NCBI RefSeq assembly: GCF_009708175.1
Contig: NZ_WMBB01000016.1
Span: 62,001 to 126,000 of the forward strand
Direction: 5' to 3'
Length of the DNA stretch: 64,000 nucleotides
Origin: Nocardia aurantiaca
GTDB lineage: Bacteria > Actinomycetota > Actinomycetes > Mycobacteriales > Mycobacteriaceae
The position numbers were made by a program, and so were the translations under genes. Numbering within the stretch: the first letter of the stretch is position 1; each line of letters begins with the position of its first letter. This document shows, piece by piece, positions 1-8,100 of this stretch. Under the pieces are notes generated by a model that had not been told where the DNA came from, made no database searches, and was given only the letters and a program-made list of their open reading frames with translations.

Positions 1-2
1 TG

Positions 3-245
3 TTCGAGCTGAACGACGCCTTCGCGTCGGTGGTGCTGAAGTTCCAGAAGGACTTTCGTATCCCGGACGAGAAGCTGAACGTCAACGGCGGTGCGATCGC
101 CATGGGGCACCCGCTCGGGGCCACCGGGGCCATGCTCGTCGGCACGGTGAACGACGAACTGGAACGGCGTGGCGAGCTCCGGGCGCTGGTCACGCTGTGC
201 GTCGGCGTCGGCGGCCGCATCGCCACCATCATCGAACGACTCTGA
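3..245 (+). CDS. Thiolase (acetyl-CoA acetyltransferase family), C-terminal part
   Basis: This is the 3' end of a gene that begins upstream of the window; the reading frame is open from base 3. The product is the C-terminal catalytic domain of a thiolase, which cleaves 3-ketoacyl-CoA with CoA in the last step of beta-oxidation. The motif [15 protein letters not shown] carries the active-site His, and CVGVGGR near the end carries the active-site Cys. The usual form of the latter is CxGGGxG, so this copy has a slightly altered glycine loop but keeps the Cys. The stop lies 19 bases before the downstream fadB start, so the two are almost certainly one operon encoding the two halves of a trifunctional-type beta-oxidation complex. 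Confidence 0.9.
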   Translation, partial: FELNDAFASVVLKFQKDFRIPDEKLNVNGGAIAMGHPLGATGAMLVGTVNDELERRGELRALVTLCVGVGGRIATIIERL

Positions 246-264
246 GCAAGAACGGAATTCGGCA

Positions 265-2427
265 ATGACGCAGACATCAATCATCGGCTGGGAGCGCGAC
301 GGCGACATCGTCGTGCTCACCATCGACGATCCCGCGGCCTCGGCCAACACGATGAGCGACGAGTTCTTCGGATCACTGACGGCGACGATCGACAGGCTGG
401 AGGAGGAGCGTGAATCCGTGCGCGGAGTCGTCCTGACCTCGGCCAAGAAGACCTTCTTCGCGGGTGGCAACCTCGACGACCTGATCGCCACTACACCCCA
501 GGACGGCCCCCGCTGGGTCGAATCCTGCAACAGCGTCAAACGGCAGTTGCGCAGGCTGGAGACGCTGGGAATACCCGTGGTCTCGGCGATCAACGGCGCC
601 GCGCTCGGAGGCGGGCTCGAGCTCGCACTGGCGACCCACCATCGCATCGCCTGCGCCCAGGGCGTGGTCGTCGGGCTGCCCGAGGTGGGCCTCGGCCTAC
701 TTCCCGCCGCCGGAGGAATCGTCCGGACGGTGCGGCTGCTCGGCCTGCAACGGGCGTTGAGCGATGTCCTGCTGAGCGGCAAGCGATTCCGTCCGCGCGA
801 AGCGCTCGAACTCGGTCTCGTGCACGAGGTTGTGCCCTCCGTCGAGGACCTCGTACCGACCGCCAAGGCATGGCTCGAGACCGATCCCGACCCCGTTCAG
901 CCTTGGGATGTCAAGGGCTACACCATTCCCGGCGGGACACCGGCCGATCCTGCAGTGGCGGCCCACCTTCCGCTGCTCACCGCTCAGTTGCGCGCCAAGT
1001 CCAAGGGCGCCCCGGCACCCGCGCCGCTGGCGATCCTGGCGGCGGCGGTCGAGGGCGCGCAGGTCGACTTCGATTCCGCCGGACTCATCGAGACGCGCTA
1101 TTTCGTGCCCCTGGTCACCGGCCAGATCGCCAAAAACATGATCCAGTCGGCCTTCTTCGATATCCAGACCGTGCAGAGCGGTGCGAGTCGTCCGGCCGTC
1201 GGTACGAAGTACAAGGCGAAGAAGGTCGGAATTCTGGGCGCGGGGATGATGGGCGCGGCCCTGGCCTACGTCTGCGCGCGCGCCGGGCTGGAGGTCGTTC
1301 TGAAGGACCTCACCCTCGCAGCCGCGGCCCGCGGCAAGGGCTATGCGGAGGCACTGGAGGCCAAGGCGGTAGCCCGTGGGGCGACCACCGCGGAGAAGTC
1401 CGCCCAGTTGCTGCATCGCATCACGGCGACGGCGTCGCGTGAGGACTTCGCGGGCGTGGACTTCGTGGTGGAGGCCGTGTTCGAGGACGCCGCGCTCAAA
1501 CAGCGAGTATTCCAAGAGATTCAGGACATCGTCGAGCCGAATGCAGTGCTCGGCTCCAACACCTCCACCTTGCCGATCACCGAGCTCGCCGAAGGCGTGC
1601 ACCGGCAGCAGGACTTCATCGGCATTCACTTCTTCTCGCCCGTCGACAAGATGCCGCTCGTGGAGATCATCACCGGAAAGAACACCGCGCCGGAGACGCT
1701 GGCCAAGGTCTTCGACTTCACCCAGCAGATCGGGAAGGTGCCGATCGTGGTCAACGACAGCCGAGGCTTCTTCACCAGCCGCGTGATCATGACCTTCCTC
1801 GACGAGGCGGTCGCAGCGGTCGGAGAAGGCGTCGACCCGGCGATCATCGAACAGGCCGGCGCCCAGGCCGGATACCCGGCACCCCCGCTGCAGCTGCTCG
1901 ACGAACTCACGCTGACCCTGCCCCGCAAGATTCGCCACGAGAAGCGCATCGCGCTCGAGGCCGCGGGTGGCGCCTGGACCGCGCACGGTTCGGAAGCGGT
2001 GGCTGACAAGATGATCGACGAGTTCGCCCGCCCTGGCCGATCCAGTGGGAGAGGGTTCTACGACTACGACAAGGCCGGTAAGCGGCTGGGTCTGTGGAGC
2101 GGGCTGCGCGACGCCTTCGCTGCCGGGTCCGCCACGATCCCATTCCGGGATCTGCAGGAGCGCATGCTGTTTGCGGAGGCGATCGAAACCGTGCGTTGTT
2201 TCGACGAAGGTGTTCTGACCTCCGTCGCCGACGCGAACATCGGGTCGCTCTACGGCATCGGGTTCCCCGCCTGGACCGGCGGCGTCATGCAGTACATCAA
2301 CGGCTATGACGGCGGCCTGCCAGGGTTCGTGGCTCGGGCGCGGGAACTCGAGGAGCGTTACGGCGCTCGCTTCACCCCGCCGGAGTCCCTGGTGGCCAAG
2401 GCCGCTCTTGGTGAGTCCTACCGCTAG
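265..2427 (+). CDS. fadB: Fatty acid oxidation complex alpha subunit (enoyl-CoA hydratase / 3-hydroxyacyl-CoA dehydrogenase)
   Basis: A 720-residue protein, the normal length for FadB. Residues about 1-190 form a crotonase domain with the oxyanion and catalytic region INGAALGGGLELAL (Glu119) and LPEVGLGLLP (Glu140). A Rossmann fold starts near residue 319 with GAGMMG and gives the NAD-binding 3-hydroxyacyl-CoA dehydrogenase. HFFSPVDKMPLVEII holds the catalytic His near residue 455, and the C-terminal dimerisation domain follows. It hydrates enoyl-CoA and oxidises 3-hydroxyacyl-CoA, passing product to the thiolase encoded just upstream. The ATG at 265 was chosen because the crotonase domain starts right after it; the frame is open further upstream, but that sequence overlaps the thiolase gene. 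A decayed copy of its last 22 codons lies at 2606-2671. Confidence 0.93.
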   Translation: MTQTSIIGWERDGDIVVLTIDDPAASANTMSDEFFGSLTATIDRLEEERESVRGVVLTSAKKTFFAGGNLDDLIATTPQDGPRWVESCNSVKRQLRRLETLGIPVVSAINGAALGGGLELALATHHRIACAQGVVVGLPEVGLGLLPAAGGIVRTVRLLGLQRALSDVLLSGKRFRPREALELGLVHEVVPSVEDLVPTAKAWLETDPDPVQPWDVKGYTIPGGTPADPAVAAHLPLLTAQLRAKSKGAPAPAPLAILAAAVEGAQVDFDSAGLIETRYFVPLVTGQIAKNMIQSAFFDIQTVQSGASRPAVGTKYKAKKVGILGAGMMGAALAYVCARAGLEVVLKDLTLAAAARGKGYAEALEAKAVARGATTAEKSAQLLHRITATASREDFAGVDFVVEAVFEDAALKQRVFQEIQDIVEPNAVLGSNTSTLPITELAEGVHRQQDFIGIHFFSPVDKMPLVEIITGKNTAPETLAKVFDFTQQIGKVPIVVNDSRGFFTSRVIMTFLDEAVAAVGEGVDPAIIEQAGAQAGYPAPPLQLLDELTLTLPRKIRHEKRIALEAAGGAWTAHGSEAVADKMIDEFARPGRSSGRGFYDYDKAGKRLGLWSGLRDAFAAGSATIPFRDLQERMLFAEAIETVRCFDEGVLTSVADANIGSLYGIGFPAWTGGVMQYINGYDGGLPGFVARARELEERYGARFTPPESLVAKAALGESYR

Positions 2428-2446
2428 CGCAAGCCGCCCGCAAATC

Positions 2447-2513
2447 TTGACAACGCCTGTATCTCATATCACAATTATGGGATACGAGCGTTGTTGGATA
2501 CGAGCGTAGTCAA
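2447..2513. promoter_or_regulatory. Long dyad promoter/operator, copy 1 (expanded)
   Basis: First of six copies of a TTGAC-bounded inverted repeat. Arms ACAACGCCTGTATCTCATA (2450-2468) and TATGGGATACGAGCGTTGT (2476-2494) match at 16 of 19 positions. A second right half-site follows, so GGATACGAGCGT occurs twice (2480-2491 and 2496-2507), and the element ends in GTAGTCAA. It is 67 bp, against 54 bp in the commonest form. TTGACA at the left end could be a -35 hexamer. The gene it once served is lost; see the duplicated leader at 2531. Confidence 0.6.
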
Positions 2514-2530
2514 TATTGCAACATGCGCTC

Positions 2531-2582
2531 GCCTCCGCGATCAACGCCGATCATGGAGGTCCAGGACTCGTGGCAATGCCAG
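2531..2582 (+). repeat. Duplicated 5' leader of an NTF2-like gene, copy 1
   Basis: This stretch aligns with 3084-3135, the leader and first codons of the truncated NTF2-like gene, at roughly four of five positions. Shared blocks include CGCGATCAA, CGATCA, GGAG, TCC and TGGCAA. In copy 1 the ATG is GTG, and the coding sequence breaks off after a few codons. It marks a tandem duplication of a unit made of fadB tail, dyad operator and NTF2-like gene start. Confidence 0.55.
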
Positions 2583-2605
2583 GGTGGCGGGAGCTGGAAG
2601 TATGC

Positions 2606-2671
2606 TACGGCGCTTGCTTCGCCCCGTCGGAGTCCCTGGCCAAGCCCGCCCTAGGCGAGTCCTACGGCTAG
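2606..2671 (+). pseudogene. Duplicated remnant of the fadB 3' end
   Basis: Twenty-one codons plus a stop read YGACFAPSESLAKPALGESYG. The true FadB C-terminus (bases 2359-2427) reads YGARFTPPESLVAK followed by AALGESYR. One codon is missing and several bases differ, so this is an old diverged copy rather than a recent repeat. Nothing upstream in this frame continues the FadB sequence. Confidence 0.75.
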
Positions 2672-2721
2672 TGCGTCACCGGAAAGGTTGACACGATCAT
2701 GACTGAGGACGGCGACCGGCG

Positions 2722-2943
2722 ATGACCGCCGATGAATGGCTTCCGCCCGAAGGTGATGTTCATGTGCGAATCTGGCTGGCCGGCATCGTCTTCGATTACA
2801 CGGCCACTGCTGCGGCGGCGCGTAATTTGATTCACGATTGGCGTCAAAGGCGTTGGTGTGCAATCGAATTGATATGCGACACCATCGACGACCTGCGGCT
2901 GCTGCCGCGCCTGCCGTGTGAGCGGCTGTTCCTTGGTTCGTGA
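2722..2943 (+). CDS. Small hypothetical protein (73 aa)
   Basis: A small ORF starting ATGACCGCCGATGAATGG, sitting between the fadB remnant and the second dyad element. The product has a hydrophobic start (IWLAGIVFDYTA) followed by an Arg/Trp-rich middle. I recognise no family. The ribosome-binding site is weak (GGCGACCGGCG). Its residue composition looks like a real protein, but it lies inside a rearranged scar and could be a chance ORF or the tail of a broken gene. Confidence 0.3.
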   Translation: MTADEWLPPEGDVHVRIWLAGIVFDYTATAAAARNLIHDWRQRRWCAIELICDTIDDLRLLPRLPCERLFLGS

Positions 2944-2998
2944 CCGGTGTTGACCAGCTTTCTCGGGGGATGGCATCGATGTAAGTCTTCGGCCAGTC

Positions 2999-3048
2999 TT
3001 GACAACGCCCGTATCCTACTAGACGATTGTAGGGTGCAGGTGTTGTCA
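2999..3048. promoter_or_regulatory. Long dyad promoter/operator, copy 2
   Basis: Left arm 3000-3019 (TGACAACGCCCGTATCCTAC) and right arm 3029-3048 (mirror of TGACAACACCTGCACCCTAC) match at 16 of 20 positions around a 9-base centre. It has the same half-site as the elements at 27763, 34024, 37365 and 51212. It lies about 75 bases upstream of the truncated NTF2-like gene, the same arrangement seen at the intact paralogues. Confidence 0.65.
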
Positions 3049-3124
3049 GGTATGAGCGTTGTCGCGATGCGTTCCACTGTGACTGCCTGCGCGATCAATG
3101 TCGATCAAGGAGATCCGGGGCCTC

Positions 3125-3327
3125 ATGGCAACCAGGAAACAAGATCAGGTCAAACAGGACGAGACCGAGGCGAAGTTCCAGGCAGCGCCCGAGCGTCGAA
3201 CCCTCCGCAAGCCGGCGCCTGCCTTCATTCAGGGCAATCGATCCGAGCCCATTCGTGTGTACAACGAGGACGAACTTCAGCGCATGACGACGCGGTTCTT
3301 CGTTGAAATGGAGCAGCAGCTCCGTCG
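3125..3327 (+). pseudogene. Truncated NTF2-like protein gene (N-terminal remnant)
   Basis: From ATG 3125 the product matches the N-terminal 65-70 residues of the three intact NTF2-like proteins in this window. For example, LRKPAPAFIQGNRS and EDELQRMTTRFFVEMEEQ-like segments align with LRKPAPRFVQGNRS and EDELNRLTRQWFLELEEQ of the protein at 33201-33980. Homology stops at about 3327, exactly where the stem-loop that ends the opposite-strand TetR gene begins. The frame then stays open by chance to 3580, antisense to that TetR. About three quarters of the protein, including the whole NTF2 fold, is missing, so it is not functional as an NTF2-like protein. Confidence 0.8.
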
Positions 3328-3368
3328 GTGCCTCGTAGTCGTCGACGCCGACGGCGACTACGAGGCAC
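3328..3368. terminator. Perfect stem-loop, terminator of the TetR gene
   Basis: GTGCCTCGTAGTCG (3328-3341) pairs perfectly with CGACTACGAGGCAC (3355-3368), with a 13-base loop. It lies about 40 bases past the stop of the minus-strand TetR gene and has no U-tract, as is common in actinobacteria. Confidence 0.65.
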
Positions 3369-3407
3369 CCGGTTCCGCAATTGCAGCTTCGGCGAAAGAA
3401 GTTGCAG

Positions 3408-4046
3408 TCATTCGGCGTTCGCCGCGCGTCGTACGGCGGCCTCGATCATCGGAACGAAATACTTGCGCGCCAGTGCGCGGGCATAGACATCGGTTTCCAT
3501 GGGAAGATTTCCGGTCGGTGCGAAAAGCAGGGATGCGAACAGTCGCACCATTACTTCGGCGAGCCCGAGCATTTCGCTGAAGGGCAGGGATTCGGTGCTC
3601 AGCGTCGTCGCGATGGCTGTAACGACCATCTCCCGGTTGGTGCTGGTCGGATCGGTGAAAAGGTCTGCCAGCAGTTCCGGTTCGAGTTTCCGGAGGGACG
3701 CGAGCAGGTCGTTCTGATATGCGGCCCGAGCGGCGAGCACGAATGCTTCCTCGGTGCGTGCTCCCGGATCGTCGATCGCCAGAATGTCGGTGGTGATGCT
3801 CGAGAAGTAGCTGACAGCCTCGTTGCTGATCACGGCACGGAATATCGCGTCCTTGTCGCCGAAGCGGCGGTACAGCGTCGGCCGGGAGACACGGGCTCGC
3901 CTGCAGATGTTCCCTACGGCGGCCGTTCGGAAGCCGTGATCCACGAACTCGGTCCGTGCTGCGGCCAATATGCGCAATTGCTCTGGATCGGCCTGGCCTC
4001 GCGGGTTGGGCTCTTGGTTTCCGCTCAGCAGTTTCGTCAGATCCAT
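3408..4046 (-). CDS. TetR/AcrR family transcriptional regulator
   Basis: A 212-residue TetR-type repressor. The N-terminal helix-turn-helix spans about residues 43-62 (AAVGNICRRARVSRPTLYRRFGD), followed by a C-terminal ligand-binding helical domain. The ATG at 4046 is the first start giving the complete DNA-binding domain. It lies between the scarred dyad promoters and the mce operon, is transcribed away from mce, and shares with it the 268-base region 4047-4314. It could therefore control the mce operon, or it could be the regulator of the dyad elements. The sequence alone does not decide. Confidence 0.9.
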   Translation of the reverse strand: MDLTKLLSGNQEPNPRGQADPEQLRILAAARTEFVDHGFRTAAVGNICRRARVSRPTLYRRFGDKDAIFRAVISNEAVSYFSSITTDILAIDDPGARTEEAFVLAARAAYQNDLLASLRKLEPELLADLFTDPTSTNREMVVTAIATTLSTESLPFSEMLGLAEVMVRLFASLLFAPTGNLPMETDVYARALARKYFVPMIEAAVRRAANAE

Positions 4047-4314
4047 GTGCGCATCCTAGCTGTCGGGCCATCATGGCCTGGCCCGCTGTCGCGTCCGTTC
4101 GGCGGTAACGCATACCGCTGCTGGGTAATTGAATTGGTCATTTGCCCACATTTCCTCTCCTGATCGGTGATGTACAACCGTCTGCCTGATGGACTAGCCA
4201 GAATCCTTTGCGGCAGCTAGTGTGACGAGCACCACCAATGAAACATCGGAACAATAGTTTTTCAACAGTTCAGATCAAACCAGCGTTGGGTCAGCCGCTG
4301 GATCCAGGGGAAAA
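4047..4314. promoter_or_regulatory. Divergent intergenic region, TetR gene / mce operon
   Basis: It must carry the promoters of both the minus-strand TetR gene and the plus-strand mce operon. The part from about 4120 to 4300 is clearly more AT-rich than its surroundings, as expected for a promoter. I see no convincing long dyad and no copy of the TTGAC element here. AGGGGA lies four bases before the first mce-operon ATG and serves as its ribosome-binding site. Confidence 0.5.
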
Positions 4315-5181
4315 ATGTCCACAGGCACAGAAGTAATGCTGCCGGCGGCCGAATTCGTCGAACGGCCCTCGGTCAGGCGCGTCATCCGGAAGAACGTCTC
4401 CGACACCGCTGTGTCTGCGTTGCGGACCTTCGGCCGAGCGGTCGAACTGGGGTGTCATTCCGCAATAGGCGCGGTCGGCGATATCGCGCGCCGACGCTTC
4501 CAGTGGCGTGAAACCCTTTTTCAGGGTTGGTATTTCGTCTCGGTCACCGCTTTGCCCGCCATTCTCATGGCGATTCCGTTCGGTGTCATCGTGTCGGTCC
4601 AGGTGGGCAATCTGATCCATCAGCTGGGTGCGGATTCGCTCATCGGCGCGGCCGGCGGACTCGGGGTGATCAAGCAGGGTGCGCCGGTCGCGACCGGTCT
4701 ACTGCTCGGCGGAGCCGGTGCGGCGGCGATCGGGGCGGACCTCGGGGCCCGGACCATTCGGGAGGAGATCGACGCGCTGCGGGTGATGGGCGTCGATCCG
4801 GTGCACCGGCTGGTCATTCCACGTGTCGTGGCGATGGTGCTGATCGCGCCGCTGCTCAATATCTTGATCATCTTCGTGGGCGTCACCGCCGGGTATCTCG
4901 TCGCGGTGACCGCCCAGGGGGTGACCTCCGGCAGCTACTGGCTGACCTTCGGCTCGTTCACCGTTGTCGCGGATGTCTTTGTGTCACTGGCGAAATCAGC
5001 GCTGTTCGGCCTACTTGTCGCCGTCATCGCCTGCCAGCGCGGCCTGGAAGCCAAGGGCGGTCCGCGCGGCGTCGCCGACGGTGTGAACGCCGCGGTGGTG
5101 CTGTCGGTCGTCGCGCTGGTCCTGGTGAACTTGGCCATCACACAGCTCACCGCGATGTTCCTCCCCGTGAGGCTGGCGTGA
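4315..5181 (+). CDS. YrbE/MlaE-type ABC transporter permease (YrbEA of an mce operon)
   Basis: 288 residues with several hydrophobic segments and the MlaE signature near residues 144-162 (REEIDALRVMGVDP), which in this family forms the coupling helix to the ATPase. It is the first of two permeases that, with Mce substrate-binding proteins and an Mkl-type ATPase encoded elsewhere, import lipids or steroids across the envelope. About 65 residues precede the membrane domain. The ATG at 4315 has an AGGGGA ribosome-binding site, and the stop overlaps the next start by one base, so translation is coupled. Confidence 0.93.
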   Translation: MSTGTEVMLPAAEFVERPSVRRVIRKNVSDTAVSALRTFGRAVELGCHSAIGAVGDIARRRFQWRETLFQGWYFVSVTALPAILMAIPFGVIVSVQVGNLIHQLGADSLIGAAGGLGVIKQGAPVATGLLLGGAGAAAIGADLGARTIREEIDALRVMGVDPVHRLVIPRVVAMVLIAPLLNILIIFVGVTAGYLVAVTAQGVTSGSYWLTFGSFTVVADVFVSLAKSALFGLLVAVIACQRGLEAKGGPRGVADGVNAAVVLSVVALVLVNLAITQLTAMFLPVRLA

Positions 5182-6044
5182 TGGCCGCGGCTCCCTACAC
5201 GCCCAAGGGCCTCCGCCACCTCGCGCGGTTCATGCGATCGCACAACGTGGCGTCCCCGGTCGAGAATCTCGGGTTCGCCGCCGAATTCGCATGGCAGGTA
5301 CTCACGTCGATTCCGTTGGCGGCGCGCCATTATCGGGCCCAGACCATCCGGGCCATCACCGATATGACGTGGGGGAACGGCTCGATCATTGTCGGCGGCG
5401 GCACCGTCCCGATGCTCATCGTGCTCGGTCTGGCGATGGGCGCCGGTACGGGCATCGAGTCCTTCGCCACGCTCGACATGCTGGGTATGGGCCCGCTGAC
5501 CGGCATCATCTCCTCGTTCGCCAACACCCGGGAGCTGGCCCCGATCGCCGCCGGTATCGGGTTCGCCGCACAGGCCGGTTGCCGGATGACCGCGGAGATC
5601 GGCGCGATGCGGATCTCGGAGGAGATCGATGCGCTGGAATCACTTGGGCTGCGATCGATTCCATTCGTGGTCAGCACGCGGGTGATCGCGGGCGCGGTGG
5701 CAGTGGTGCCGACCTTCCTGGTCGCGCTGATTCTCGGCTACCTGTCGTGCCAGACGATGATCGTGGCCCTGCACGGCCAAGCCGCCGGAGTGTACGACCA
5801 CTACTTCTTCCAGTTCGTCAGCGGATGGGACGTCATAGCCGCGACCATCAAGGTGCTGGTGTTCGCCACCGCGGTCATCCTGATCCATTGCTATCAAGGT
5901 TTTTTCGCCAGCGGCGGCCCCGAGGGCGTGGGTATTGCCTCCGGGCGGGCGGTGCGGGCGAGTTTCGTCGCGGTGATCGCGCTGGACATGGTGCTGAGCA
6001 TCGTGCTGTGGGGCGTGCACTCGTCGATCGAGTTCACGGGGTAG
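5181..6044 (+). CDS. YrbE/MlaE-type ABC transporter permease (YrbEB)
   Basis: 287-residue partner permease. It shows the same MlaE features as YrbEA, including EEIDALESLGLRSIP near residues 145-160 and about five hydrophobic segments. The ATG at 5181 shares its first base with the YrbEA stop. Five bases separate its stop from mceA. YrbEA and YrbEB together form the membrane channel of the Mce importer. Confidence 0.93.
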   Translation: MAAAPYTPKGLRHLARFMRSHNVASPVENLGFAAEFAWQVLTSIPLAARHYRAQTIRAITDMTWGNGSIIVGGGTVPMLIVLGLAMGAGTGIESFATLDMLGMGPLTGIISSFANTRELAPIAAGIGFAAQAGCRMTAEIGAMRISEEIDALESLGLRSIPFVVSTRVIAGAVAVVPTFLVALILGYLSCQTMIVALHGQAAGVYDHYFFQFVSGWDVIAATIKVLVFATAVILIHCYQGFFASGGPEGVGIASGRAVRASFVAVIALDMVLSIVLWGVHSSIEFTG

Positions 6045-6049
6045 AGCAG

Positions 6050-7093
6050 ATGCCGAATTACACCATTCCCGGAATATCGACCTCACGGCGCCGGGTGCTC
6101 GCGATCGGTTCCGCGGTGGCCGCGGTGATCGTGGGGGTCGGTCTGACCTGGGTCGGCTGGCCCAGAGACGACGGGCACATGCGCGTGGAACTGCTGACCG
6201 AGCAGATCGGCGACGGCATCGTCGTCGGCTCCGGAGTCCGGATCGACGGCGTGGTAGTCGGAACCGTCGACAACATCTCCGACGCGGGCTCGGGTCGACA
6301 ACGGATCACCCTGGCGTTCAACGACTCCGGGATTCCTGGACTCACCGATCAGCTCGCGGTCGACTATGTCCCCAGCAACCTGTTCGGAATCAGCGAGCTC
6401 GAGTTGTCGCGCGGACAGGGCGGTACCCCCGTGCACGGCGGGTCGGTCGTGGATCTGACCCGCACGCACGCGAATCGAGTGCACGACGCCACCATGGGGG
6501 CGCTGTTGCGGTCGCTGTCGGACGTGCTCCCCAATGTGATGACGCCGCATCTGACCCAATTGCTGACCCAGGTCGCCGCCGATGTGACCGCCTTCGCCCC
6601 GATCCTGGAAGCGCTGATCACCACCACGCGTCTCGCCGCCGAAACACAGCGCCTGGTGCCCTCGGAGCTGGTCGGGAACTACGCCCAGGGCCTGTCGGGC
6701 TTCCCATCGCTGCTGTCCGGAAGCGTCGTGCAGCTGAGCAGCTTCGGGCATATCGAGGTATTGCGCAACGACCGCGAATGGTTCGACAACGGGGTGGACC
6801 TGGTGGCCAGTCAGCTCTTTCCCGCCATCGGCGCGACCGGCGCGGTCGCGAATCGGTACCTGGGGCCCTACACCGACATGCTCGCACCGTTGTTCACGGC
6901 CCTCGCGCATACCGTTCCGGATCCGCAGCGTTCCAGCGCGGAACTGCGACAGCTCCTCGATTCGATCGGCGGTGCCTTCCAGCAGTCTCCGGACGGGCCG
7001 GTATTGAATCTGGACGTGACGCTGCGCGGGATGCCTGGTCTGGCGCAACCCTTGCTCGGCGCCGTGTCGGGCGCGCCCGGAGGTGGACGATGA
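6050..7093 (+). CDS. MCE family protein, first in operon (MceA position)
   Basis: 347 residues with one N-terminal membrane anchor (about residues 13-33, AIGSAVAAVIVGVGLTWVG), then an MCE/MlaD beta-barrel domain (about 45-125) and a helical C-terminal region. Six such proteins form the hexameric lipid tunnel that delivers substrate to the YrbE permeases. The ATG at 6050 follows the YrbEB stop by five bases. The last bases overlap mceB in an ATGA junction. The substrate of this Mce copy cannot be told from sequence; its catabolic surroundings suggest a hydrophobic growth substrate. Confidence 0.92.
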   Translation: MPNYTIPGISTSRRRVLAIGSAVAAVIVGVGLTWVGWPRDDGHMRVELLTEQIGDGIVVGSGVRIDGVVVGTVDNISDAGSGRQRITLAFNDSGIPGLTDQLAVDYVPSNLFGISELELSRGQGGTPVHGGSVVDLTRTHANRVHDATMGALLRSLSDVLPNVMTPHLTQLLTQVAADVTAFAPILEALITTTRLAAETQRLVPSELVGNYAQGLSGFPSLLSGSVVQLSSFGHIEVLRNDREWFDNGVDLVASQLFPAIGATGAVANRYLGPYTDMLAPLFTALAHTVPDPQRSSAELRQLLDSIGGAFQQSPDGPVLNLDVTLRGMPGLAQPLLGAVSGAPGGGR

Positions 7094-8100
7094 AGTCACT
7101 GTCGGGTGTCATCTGGCGGTTGGCGCTGTTCGTGGCGGCGATGGCCGTGCTGGCGACGGTGATCGTGCAGGCCATCGAGCGTCCCGTGGCCGGTCGGGTC
7201 GACCACTACACGGCGTTGTTCACCGACGCCAACGGGCTCGAGTCCGGCGATGACGTGCGCATGTACGGGGTGCAGGTCGGCAAGGTGGATTCGCTCACTC
7301 TCGACGCCGGCAACAAAGCCCGTGTCCAGCTCACGGTGCGCGACGACCGGCCGGTGTACGACACGAGCACGCTGGCCATCCGCTACCAGAGTCTGACCGG
7401 ACAGCGTTATGTCGATGTGCGGCAACCGGATCGGCCGGGTATCCGGCTCGCCGCGGGCGCGACCGTCGGCGTCGACCACACCACGCCGTCATTCGACATC
7501 ACCAAGTTGTTCAACGGGCTCAAACCCGTCCTGGCCGAGTTCTCACCCGAGGCGCTGAACCAGTTCAGCACCAGCCTGCTGGCCGTCATCGAGGGCGACG
7601 GCAAGGGCATCGGCCCCGCACTCGACGCCATCGACAAGCTCAGCGGCTACGTCAGCGACCGGCAGGCGGTGATCTCGGTCTTGATCCACAACATGCGCGG
7701 CGTCGCCGACCAGCTCGGCGGCCGGTCACCGGAGACGGTCACGCTGCTCGGGGGACTGGTGCAGGTGTTCGTGGTGCTGCGGCAGGAGGTGGAGGGTGTC
7801 GTCGACCTCGCCGATACCGCCCCCTCGGTGCTGGAACCGCTCGATGAGCTGGCGGCGACGCTCGGGCTGACCCCGGGCGCCAATCCGGATCTCGACAGCC
7901 TGCTGCGGGCGGTGTTCCCGGATCCCCAGGCTGCCGTCGATCTGCTCGGCAGGCTGCCCGGACTGCTGGAGACCTTGAATGCACAACTGCCCGCGGCGAA
8001 TTCGGCCGCGACACCGCCCTGCTCGAAAGGAAACGCACCGGTGCCCACAGCGCTGCAGGTGCTCATCGCAGGACAAAGGATTTCGATATGCAACGGCTGA
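7090..8100 (+). CDS. MCE family protein (MceB position)
   Basis: 336 residues with an N-terminal anchor (about residues 9-29), an MCE domain opening with YTALFTDANGLESGDDVRMYGVQVG, and a helical part. The C-terminal tail has two Cys residues (TPPCSKGN and ISICNG), as is common in MceB-type proteins. It starts inside an ATGA overlap with mceA and itself overlaps mceC by 13 bases, so these genes are translated together. Confidence 0.92.
   Translation: MKSLSGVIWRLALFVAAMAVLATVIVQAIERPVAGRVDHYTALFTDANGLESGDDVRMYGVQVGKVDSLTLDAGNKARVQLTVRDDRPVYDTSTLAIRYQSLTGQRYVDVRQPDRPGIRLAAGATVGVDHTTPSFDITKLFNGLKPVLAEFSPEALNQFSTSLLAVIEGDGKGIGPALDAIDKLSGYVSDRQAVISVLIHNMRGVADQLGGRSPETVTLLGGLVQVFVVLRQEVEGVVDLADTAPSVLEPLDELAATLGLTPGANPDLDSLLRAVFPDPQAAVDLLGRLPGLLETLNAQLPAANSAATPPCSKGNAPVPTALQVLIAGQRISICNG

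Noticed and set aside
697-1986. Long minus-strand ORF antisense to fadB
   Set aside because: Typical of high-GC coding DNA: the third-position GC of fadB keeps the antisense frame open. The product is Arg/Gly/His-rich with no family.
3328-3580. Continuation of the truncated NTF2-like frame across the TetR gene
   Set aside because: It is antisense to a well-supported TetR gene and contains its terminator; similarity to the NTF2-like family stops at the terminator.
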